The notes under the pieces were generated by a model that saw nothing but the letters and a program-made list of their open reading frames with translations, was not told the origin of the DNA and did no database searches. DNA of 64,000 nt from Thamnaconus septentrionalis. Its lineage: Eukaryota; Chordata; Actinopteri; Tetraodontiformes; Monacanthidae. Where the stretch lies: contig CM020509.1 in assembly GCA_009823395.1 (NCBI GenBank), positions 22,808,828 to 22,872,827 on the forward strand, read 5' to 3'. The stretch's first letter is position 1. Every line of letters begins with the position of its first letter. Below are positions 55,451-64,000 of the stretch, piece by piece. Made by a program: the position numbers and the translations under genes.

Positions 55451-58080
55451 GGGATGATCTTCGGCTGACTTAATGTTGCTCCAGAACTCCAAGCCCTCAC
55501 CATCCTGTGACTCCAGGCCACCCCGGGGCTCCAGCTGCACTGCCCAGTTCTCCACTTGCACCAGGTGGGGCCATCCTTAGGCGAAGGTTGTAGTTGCAGT
55601 GGGCGGCGCCCTCTCGATCAACCTGTCCCCTGTCCAGCCTGTTGGTTGCAATTACCTCCAATGTCTTAAGGTAAACTTTAAATTCCATTTCTTGAATTTA
55701 TTCTCCATATTGTCCCTGGGATGATCTTTGGCTGACTTAATGTTGCTCCAGAACTCCAAGTCCTCACCAGCCTTTGTCTCCAGGCCAACCCGGGGCTCCA
55801 GCTCCGCTGCCCGGTCCCCCACTTACCAGGGGCCCAGCCTGAGACAGGTTGTCATTGCAGGGTGCCGCCCCACATCGGACAAGTTGTCCCCAGGCCACCC
55901 TGTTGGTTGCATTCACCTCCCAGGTCTTAAGGTAAACTTTAAGTTCCATTTCCCTTGGATGATCTTCGGCTGACTTAATGTTGCTCCAGAACTCCAAGCC
56001 CTCACCATCCTTTTCCTCCAGGCCACCCCGGGGCTCCCGCTGCGCTTCCCGGTTCTCCACTTGCACCATGTGGGGCCAGCCTTAGGCGGAGGTTGTAGTT
56101 GCAGTGGGCGGCGCCCTCTAGATCAAGCTGTCCCCTGTCCAGCCTGTTGGTTGCAATTACCTCCAATGTCTTAAGGTAAACTTTAAATTCCATTTCTTGA
56201 GTTTATTCTCCATATTGTCCCTGGGATGATCTTTGGCTGACTTAATGTTGTTCCAGAACTACAAGCCCTCACCAGCCTTTGTCTCCAGGCCGCCCCGGGG
56301 CTCCAGCTCCGCAGCCCGGTCCCCCACTTACACCAGGGGGGCCCTGCCTGTGGCGATTGTTGTTGTTGCAGTGGACGGCACCCTCTCGATCAAGCTGTCC
56401 CCTGGTCACCCTGTTGGTTGCATTTTCTTCCCATGTCTTAAGGTAAACTTTAAATTCCATTTCTTCAGTCTATTCTCCATATTTTCCCTGGGATGATCTT
56501 TGGCTGACTTAATCTTCCTCCAGAACTATAAGCCCTCACCAGCCTGTGACTCCAGGCCATCCCGGGGCTCCAGCTCCGCTGCCCGGTTCTCCACTCGCAC
56601 TAGGGGGTCCCTGCCTGAGGCGATTGTTGTCGTTGCAGTGGACGGCACCCTCTCGATCAAGCTGTCCCCAGGCCACCCTGTTGGTTGCATTTTCTTCCCA
56701 TGTCTTAAGGTAAACTTTAAATTCCATTTCTTGAGTTTATTCTCCATATTGTCCCTGGGATGATCTTTGGCTGAATTAATGTTGCTCCAGAACTACAAGC
56801 CCTCACCAGCCTGTGATCCAGTCCACCCCGGGGCTCCAGCTCCGCAGCCCGGTCCCCCACTTACACCGGGGGGGCCCAGCCTGAGGCCCAGGTTGTAGTT
56901 GAAGTGGGCGGCGCCCTCTCGATCAAGCTGTCCCCTTTCCAGCCTGTTGGTTGCAATTACCTCCAATGTCTTAAGGTAAACTTTAAATTCCATTTCTTGA
57001 GTTTATTCTCCATATTGTCCCTGGGATGATCTTTGGCTGACTTAATGTTGGTCCAGAACTACAAGCCCTCACCAGCCTTTGACTCCAGGCCACCCCGTGG
57101 CTCCAGCCCCTCACCCAGGGCTCCTGCCCTGCTGCCCGGTCCCCCACTCGCACCAGGGGGTCCCTGCCTGAGGCGATTGTTGTCGTCGCAGTGGGCGGCA
57201 CCCTCTCTCGATCAAGCTGTCCCTGGCCACCCTGTTGGTTGCATTTCTTCCCATGTCTTAAGGTAAACTTTAAATTCCATTTCTTGAGTTTATTCTCTAT
57301 ATTTTCCCTGGGATGATCTTGGCTGACTTAATCTTCCTCCAGAGTATAAACCCTCACCAGCCTGTGATCCAGGCCGACCAGGGCTCCAGCTCCGCCATGG
57401 CCCGGTCCCCACTTACACCAGGGGCCCAGCCTGATGCCCAGGTTGTCATTGCAGGGTGCCGCCCCACATCGGACAAGCTGTCCTCAGGCCACCCTGTTGG
57501 TTGCATTCACCTCCCAGGTCTTAAGGTAAACTTTAAATTCCATTTCTTGAGTTTATTCTCCATATTGTCCCTGTCATGATCTTTGGCTGACTTAATGTTG
57601 CTCCAGAACTACAAGCCCTCACCAGCCTTTGTCTCCAGGCCACCCAGGGCTCCAGCTCTGCAGCCCGGTCCCCACACCCACCAGGGGCCCAGCCTGAGGC
57701 CCAGGTTGTCATTGCAGGTGCCGCCCCACATCGGACAAAGCTTTCCCCAGGCCACCCTGTTGGTTGCATTCACCTCCCAGATCTTAAGGTAAACTTTAAA
57801 TTCCATTTCTTGAGTTTATTCTCCATATTGTCCCTGGGATGATCTTCGGCTGACTTAATGTTGCTCCAGAACTCCAAGCCCTCACCATCCTGTGACTCCA
57901 GGCCACCCCGGGGCTCCAGCTGCACTGCCCAGTTCTCCACTCGCACCAGGTGGGGCCATCCTTAAGCCCGAGGTTGTAGTTGCAGTGGGCGGCGCCCTCT
58001 CGATCAACCTGTCCCTGTCCAGCCTGTTGGTTGCAATTACCTCCAATGTCTTAAGGTAAACTTTAAATTCCATTTCTTGA
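55451..58080 (+). repeat. Higher-order satellite block, copy 2
   Basis: The order C-A-C-B-B-C-B-A-A'-C is repeated, with unit ends at about 55665, 55925, 56167, 56437, 56703, 56969, 57255, 57520, 57782 and 58050. Each lies 3,186-3,207 bp after its counterpart in copy 1. Private variants such as CTCCAAGTCCTCACCAGCC and the short CCATTTCCCTTGGATGATC junction are shared. Confidence 0.8.
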
Positions 58081-61000
58081 GTTTATTCTCATATTGTCCT
58101 GGGATGATCTTTGGCTGACTTAATGTTGCTCCAGAACTACAAGCCCTCACCAGCCTTTGTCTCAGGCCACCCGAACTCCAGCTCCTCATCCCGGTCCCCA
58201 ATTACACCAGGGGCCCAGCCTGAGCCCAGGTTGTCATTGCAGGGTGCCGCCCCACATCGGACAAGCTGTCCCCAGGCCACCCTGTTGGTTGCATTCACCT
58301 CCCAGGTCTTAAGGTAAACTTTAAGTTCCATTTCCTCAGATGATCTTTGGCTGACTTAATGTTGCTCCAGAACTACAAGCCCTCACCAGCCTTTGTCTCC
58401 AGGCCAACCCGGGGCTCCAGCTCCATAGCCAGTCCCCACTTACACCAGGGGACCCAGCCTGAGACCCAAGTTGTCATTGCAGGATGCCGCCCCACATCGG
58501 ACAAGCTGTCCACAGGCCACCCTTTTGGTTGCATTCACCTCCCAGATCTTAAAGGTAAACTTTAAGTTCCATTTCCTTGGATGAACTTCAGCTGATTTAA
58601 TGTTGCTCCAGAACTCAAGCCCTCACCAGCCTGTGACTCCAGGCCACAGGGGCTCCAGCTCGCTGCCCAGTTCTCCACTTGCACCAGGTGGGGCCATCCT
58701 TAAGCGGAGGTTGTAGTTGCAGTGGTAGCGCCCTCTCGATCAAGCTGTCCCCTGTCCAGCATGTTGGTTGCAATTACCTCCAATGTCTTAAGGTAAACTT
58801 TAAATTCCATTTCTTGAGTTTATTCTCCATATTGTCCCTGGGATGATCTTTGGCTGACTTAATCTTCCTCCAGAACTATAAGCCCTCACCAGCCTTTGAC
58901 TCCATGCCACCCGTGGCTCCAGCCCCTCACCCAGGGCTCCAGCCCTGCTGCCCGGTCCTCCACGCGCCAGGGGTCCTGCCTGAGGTGATTGTTGTCGTTG
59001 CAGTGGACGGCACCCTCTCGATCAAGCTGTCCTCTGGCCACCCTGTTGGTTTCATTTTCTTCCCATGTCTTAAGGTAAACTTTAAATTCCATTTCTTGAG
59101 TTTATTCTCCATATTGTCCCTAGGATGATCTTTGGCTGACTTAATGTTGCTCCCAGAACTACAAGCCTTAACCAGCCTTTGTCTCCAGGCCACCACCCTA
59201 AGGGCTCCTGCTCCATGGCCCGGTCCCCACCCACCAGGGGCCCAGCCTGAAGTCAGGTTGTCATTGCAGTGTGCCGCCCACATCGGACAAGCTGTCCCCA
59301 GGCCACCCTGTTGGTTGCATTCACCTCCCAGGTCTTATGGTAAACTTTAAATTCCATTTCTTGAGTTTATTCTCCATATTGTCCCTAGGATGATCTTTCA
59401 GCTGACTTAATGTTCCTCCAGAACTACAAGCCCTCACCAGCCTTTGTCTCCAGGCCACCCCAGGGCTTCAGCTCCATCCCGGTCCCCCACTTACACCAGG
59501 TGGGCCCAGCCTGCAGGCCCAGGTTGTCATTACGAGTGTGCCGCCCCACATCGGACAAGCTGTCCCCAGGCCACCCTGTTTAGTTGCATTCACCTCCCAG
59601 GTCTTAAGAGTGACTTTAAGTTCCATTTCCCATGGATGATCTTGACTGACTTAATGTTGCTCCAGAACTCAAAGCCCTCACCATCCTGTGACTCAGGCCA
59701 CCCCAGGGCTCCAGCTCGCTTTTTGTTCTCCACTTGCACAAGGTGGGGCCAGCCTTAGGCGGAGGTTGTGGTTGCAGTGGGGCGCCATCTCGATCAAGCT
59801 GTCACCTGTCCCAGCCTGTTGGTTGCAATTACCTCCAATGTCTTAAGGTAAACTTTAAATTCCATTTCTTGAGTTTATTCTCCATATTGTCCCTGGGATG
59901 ATCTTTGGCTGACTTAATGTTGCTCCAGAACTACAAGCCCTCCTGAGCCTTTGACTCCAGGCCACCCGTGCATCCAGCCCCTCACCCAGGGCTCCACTGC
60001 CCTGCTGCCAGGTCCCACTCGCACTAGGGGTCCTGACTGAGAAGCGGTGTTATGCGTTGCAGTGGGCAGCACCTCTCGATCAAGCTGTCCCCTGGCACCC
60101 CTGTTGGTTGCATTTCTTCCCAGGTCTTAAGGTAAACTTTAAATTCCATTTTCTTGAGTTTATTCTCCACATTGTCCCTGGGATGATCTTTGGCTGACTT
60201 AATGTTGCTCCAAGAACTACAAGCCCTCACCGGCCATTGTCTCCAGGCCACCCGGGGCTCAGCTCACATGGCCCGAGTCCCCACCCTACCAGGGGCCCAG
60301 CCTGAGGCCCAGAGTTGTCATTGCAGGGGTGCCGCCCACATGGGACAAGCTGTCCCCATAGGCCCACCCTGTTGGTTGCATTCACCTCCCAGGTCTTAAG
60401 GTAAACTTTAAATTTCATTTCTTGAGTTTATTCTCCATGTTGTCCCTAGGATGATCTTTGGCTGACTTAATGTTGCTCCAGAACTACAAGCCCTCACCAG
60501 CCTTTGTCTCAGAGCCACCCCGGTGCTCCAGCTCCGGCCCCCTTTCCCCCCCCCACCAAGGGCCCAGCCTGAGCCCAAGTTGTCATTCAGGGTGCCGCCC
60601 CATCCGGACAAAGCTGTCCCCAGGCCACCCCTGTTGGTTTGCATTCACCTCCCAGGTCTTAAGGTAAACTTTAAATTCCATTTCTTGAGTTTTATTCTCC
60701 ATATTGTCCCTGGGATGATCTTTGGCTGACCTAATGTTGCTCCAGAACTACAAGCCCTCACCAGCCTTTGTCTCAGGCCACCCGGGCTCCAGCTCGCCAG
60801 CCAGTCCTCCACCCACCAGGGGACCTGCCTGTAACCCGATTGTTGTCGTTGCAGTGGACTGCACCCTCCCTCGATCAAAGCTGTCCCTGGTCACCTTGTT
60901 GGTTGCATTTTCTTCCATGTCTTAAGGTAAACTTTAAATTCCATTTCTTGAGTTTATTCTCCATATTTTCCCTAGGATGGTCTTTGGCTGACTTAATGTG

Positions 61001-61400
61001 TTGCTCCAGAACTACAAGCCCTCACCAGCCTTTGTCTCCAGAGCCACTGCCCGGGCTCCAGCTCCTCAGCCCGGTCCCCCACTTACACCAGGGGCCCAGC
61101 CTGAGCAGGTTGTCATTGCTTTGTGCAACCCGCCATCGGACAAGCTGTCCCTATGTCCAGCCTGTTGGTTACCATTACACTCCAATGTCTTAGGGTAAAC
61201 TTTAGAATTCCATTTCTTGAGTTTATTCTCCCATATTTTCCCTGGGATGATCTTGACTGACTTAATCTTTCGCCAGATCTCCAAGCCCTCACCAGCCTGT
61301 AGTCCAGGCCACCCCCAGAACTTCAACTCGCATCCCGATTCCACACTTACACCAGAGTGGGCCCAGCCTGGGAGCCCAGGTTGTCATTGCAGTGTGCGCC

Positions 61401-61500
61401 NNNNNNNNNNNNNNNNNNNNNNNNNNNNNNNNNNNNNNNNNNNNNNNNNNNNNNNNNNNNNNNNNNNNNNNNNNNNNNNNNNNNNNNNNNNNNNNNNNNN
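61401..61500. other. Assembly gap (100 N)
   Basis: A run of exactly 100 N interrupts the last satellite unit (after GTGTGCGCC). The size is probably a placeholder, so the true array may be longer. Confidence 1.
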
Positions 61501-62640
61501 AAAACTGAAAAAAGAGACCTGTCTTCATTTAACTGTTGTTCCAACGATAAAACCTTGTAATTGACTTGACACACACACACAGACACACAAACCTTCTGCT
61601 TTAATAGCTCATCAACAAGCCAGTGCTCTTACATCATGCTGACCTCTGCCTCAGTGGAGGACTTTGAAGCAGATCATTTTGCAAACTCTGTGTTCAACAC
61701 TAGGTTTGATTTACGTGTCTCTTTCCCTATCAGGGGGCTCCAAAGCGCCAAACTAGGATTCACAGCAAAGATGTTTTTTGCAGGACTGTGGGACTGTGGT
61801 CCCACAGTCCCATTTGAGAAATTTGAGGAATTTCAGACACACTTATTTCTGTGAAATTTGAGAAATTTAACCCCAAATTTCCTGGAAATTGTGCGTTTAG
61901 TTGTGTAAAAATCTATTTTTTCGGCATGCACTGGTAAGGTGGTGCCCCAAGGTAACTTCTTGCTTGGAGCCCCAAGAGATTCTAGCACCGCCTCTGGGCA
62001 CACATATTTCTTTTACAAGAAATATTAATAACAAAATGATTTAGGGATTAATGTTTCTTGTAAAAGTGGACTTGGAATCGATATTTTGATGTAAAGATCG
62101 ATTCTGAAACCCCGCCCCAGATCGGAGTATCGATATTCACGGATCGATACAAGAGTACCCAAATGCAGACAAAGATGGCAGACACATAACTCCAATACCG
62201 GAACTCAACGCCGGAAGTTAGTTGATCTTTTTTTAAAATGTATTTTTTTAATAATTTCGCAAAACAGAACAAACAAAACCAAACAAAAAAAAACCCAATA
62301 GCAACAAAAACTATCGCCGGACATGGGCTCCGCCATAACTTCCATACCAGAACTCCACATCGGAACCACAGGCCGGAAGTTAATGCTGGAAGTTAATAAT
62401 TGCGCAAAACAGTCTAAACAAAAACAAAAAACCCAATAGCAACAAAAACCATGGCCAGAGGGTTGCATACATAAAAGTATTTTTACGGTTTGCACTTTAA
62501 AAATAAGTGTACAAGGCAGATAGATTCAGGGTCTTGATAGCTTTTATGTTATTATTATTTTTTTTAAATAGTTTTAATATACTGTTGGACATCGTTGAAA
62601 TGTTCAAATGTAAGAAAAAGGGTTTTAATACATTTTTTTT
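61501..62640. other. Unassigned repeats between the gap and the LINE
   Basis: Contains an imperfect palindrome GACTGTGGGACTGTGGTCCC (61783 onward), ATCGAT-rich sequence (62080-62150) like hAT subterminal repeats, and an about 90-bp direct repeat (CGGAAGTTA...CCCAATAGCAACAAAAAC) at about 62210-62315 and 62370-62450. No gene is recognised. Confidence 0.45.
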
Positions 62641-62659
62641 AAAAGAAAGGCTAAAAATC

Positions 62660-64000
62660 AGGTGCATATTTGAGGTTTTTTCAGTCAGGCTTCAGAGTTG
62701 GACATAGCACTGAAACTGCATTGCTTAAGGTAAGTAATGATCTCTTGTGTGCATCTGACCGAGGTCTTCTCTCTGTTCTGGTCCTCCTAGATCTCAGTGC
62801 AGCATTTGATACAGTTGACCACAGCATTCTTCTTAGGAGATTAGAAAATGCTATTGGCATCAAGGACTGGACTGGTTTGGATCTTACTTGTCTGACCGTT
62901 TTCAGTTTGTTCATGTTCATAATCATTCATCGGAACGTAGGAGGGTTAGTCATAGTGTCCCGCAAGGATCTGTACTTGGGCCACTCCTCTTCAACATCTA
63001 CATGTCACCTCTTGGTGACATCATCAGAAAGCATAACATCAGTTTCCATTCCTATGCAGATGACACACAGCTGTACTTGTCTTTTTAAGGCAAATGAGGC
63101 TCATCAGTTGGCCAAATTGGAATCTTGTCTTCGTGATGTCAGAACTTGGATGACACAGAATTTCTTGTTGCTTAATACCGATAAAACTGAGGTCATTATA
63201 TTTGGTTCATGAGAGTAGGGACAGAGCCTTTGATGGACAGGGTGGTCTATTTGGTACTACACCCAGTTCTACTGTGAGGAACCTTGGAGTCACTTTTGAT
63301 CAGGACCTGACCTTTAATTCTCATATACAGAATGTGGGAGGTCAGCTTTCTTCCACTTAAGAAACATTGCCAAAATTGAGGTTTTTGTCCTTCAAAGACG
63401 CTGAAAAAATAATCCATGCTTTTGTTACATCTAGGCTAGATTACTGTAACTCGGTACTAACAGGATGCCCAAATTCGTCCCTTCGGACATTACAGTTAAT
63501 CCAAAACTCTGCGGCACGATTGTTAACCGGAACTAGAAGGAGGCAGCATATTACTCCAATCTTAACTTCCTTGCATTGGCTGCCTGTCAAATTTAGAATT
63601 GAATTTAAGATTCTAGTTTTAACTTACAAAGCTCTTTATTCTCAGGCTCCTTCTTATATTAGGGAACTAACTGAACTTTATCATCCTCCAAGAGCCCTTC
63701 GCTCTGAGGATTCAGGTCTTTTAGTTATCCCAAAAATTTCTAGAGTTAGGTCAGGAGGTAGGTGTTTCAGTTTCCTGGCACCTTTATTTTGGAATCATCT
63801 TCCAGCCTCGGTGAGGGGCAGACACAGTTAGTTTATTTAGGAGTAGACTTAAGACTTTCCTTTTCTTAAAGCTTATAGTTAGATTCCATCCACTGTCAGT
63901 TAAGCTGCTATAGGCTTACGCCGTGGAGGGAGATCTTTCGCTCCCGTTACAGGGATCGTTGCTCTGTGCAGGCGGAGCTTCTATCACTCTCCTCACCCAA
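62660..64000 (+). mobile_element. L2/Maui-like LINE, 5' truncated, continues past the window
   Basis: The plus strand carries RT from the start of the finger-palm region to the C-terminal tail, in three frames. It begins abruptly in RT after AT-rich sequence and has no endonuclease, so it is 5' truncated. The 3' end lies beyond 64000. The clade is judged from protein motifs only. Confidence 0.75.
62670..63832 (+). pseudogene. LINE reverse transcriptase and C-terminal tail, frameshifted
   Basis: The first frame shows [40 protein letters not shown] (motif A, catalytic Asp) and [11 protein letters not shown]. After a frame change at about 62880, [20 protein letters not shown] and [13 protein letters not shown] (catalytic YADD) are seen. 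The frame returns with [20 protein letters not shown] and KTEVIIFGS. The last frame (63367-63831) has AFVTSRLDYCNSVLTGCPNS, LHWLPVKFRIEFKILVLTYK and ALYSQAPSYIRELTELYHPP. The YADD box is intact, but at least three frame changes inactivate the copy. Confidence 0.8.

Larger units (their letters stand above)
48218..61400 (+). repeat. Tandem satellite, about 46 units of ~265 bp, three subtypes
   Basis: Units run from GATGATCTTTGGCTGACTTA through CAAGCCCTCACCAGCC, a Pro-rich stretch, TTGTCATTGCAG and GTCTTAAGGTAAACTTTAAA to TTCTCCATATTGTCCCTGGG. Subtype A has GCCGCCCCACATCGGACAAG; B has GGCACCCTCTCGATCAAG with ATTTTCTTCCCATGTCTTAA; C has TTGTAGTTGCAGTGGGC with AATTACCTCCAATGTCTTAA. The order of subtypes is irregular except for a block that repeats at about 3,190 bp. 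The array starts abruptly at 48218, is interrupted by a hAT (48400-49185) and by a gene-like segment (49636-50105), and runs into an assembly gap. Divergence and indels rise toward 58.5-61.4 kb. Confidence 0.97.

Noticed and set aside
49286..61200. Dozens of open frames of 60-140 codons on both strands (MADLMLLQNYKPSP..., MEFKVYLKTWEVN...)
   Set aside because: They repeat with the satellite unit and occur in sense and antisense. They are not called as separate genes; only the frame leading into the terminal exon pair at 49525-49893 is kept.

Overview
This window looks like a repeat-dense accessory region of a teleost fish chromosome. No intact ordinary protein-coding gene can be supported. 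The fish assignment rests on a CR1/Rex1-like LINE with a (TATC)n tail, an L2/Maui-like LINE with [10 protein letters not shown], a DIRS-like tyrosine-recombinase element, a P-element with a THAP domain, several hAT elements, a tRNA-derived SINE with a CCATCCAT tail, a 174-nt LRR exon of the fish NLR type, and fragments of an Ig-type receptor gene. All similarity statements come from motif recognition; no database search was run.

Layout. 1-3.9 kb: hAT end fragment, two NLR-type LRR exons (one frameshifted), a terminal-inverted-repeat MITE. 4.2-7.5 kb: nearly intact hAT transposon on the minus strand (BED finger, RNase H-like core, hATC domain). 8.0-13.4 kb: broken minus-strand DIRS-like element (RT, RNase H, tyrosine recombinase) containing a 1,090-bp tandem duplication, a long TA microsatellite and a four-copy minisatellite. 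14.5-15.9 kb: restriction-like-endonuclease LINE with a mutated RT active site. 16.1-16.8 kb: two-exon Myb/SANT-like pseudogene. 17.7-20.5 kb: CR1/Rex1-like LINE. 20.5-24.8 kb: two adjacent degenerate plus-strand genes of a multicopy fish family (a transposon-like ORF and a SAMD3-like gene). 25.6-31.7 kb: Ty3/gypsy element with a PNMA-like gag, interrupted by a 1.2-kb hAT with target-site duplication. 32.4-33.0 kb: Ig-receptor remnant. 33.9-34.2 kb: minus-strand LTR with a proline-type primer site. 35.2-36.4 kb: young LTR element retaining only the integrase C-terminus. 38.2-38.6 kb: SINE with a perfect 11-bp target duplication. 40.6-45.5 kb: P-element transposase gene split by an 820-bp solo-LTR-like insertion. 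46.1-48.2 kb: orphan transposase-type exon, TA microsatellite, hAT BED fragment. 48.2-61.4 kb: a ~265-bp tandem satellite ending in an assembly gap (100 N). 61.5-64 kb: L2/Maui-like LINE running off the window.

The most unusual structure is the 13-kb satellite. Its units fall into three subtypes, part of the array repeats as a ~3.19-kb higher-order block, and almost every unit carries what looks like a 71-nt mini-exon between a TTGCAG acceptor and an AAG|GTAAAC donor. A real-looking terminal exon pair with stop codon and polyadenylation signal sits inside the array, and its reading frame is continuous with the satellite. That suggests exon-intron tandem amplification of a gene's 3' part.

Otherwise the window is a record of nested insertions (hAT in gypsy, LTR in P-element, hAT in satellite) whose boundaries can be read to the base from target-site duplications.
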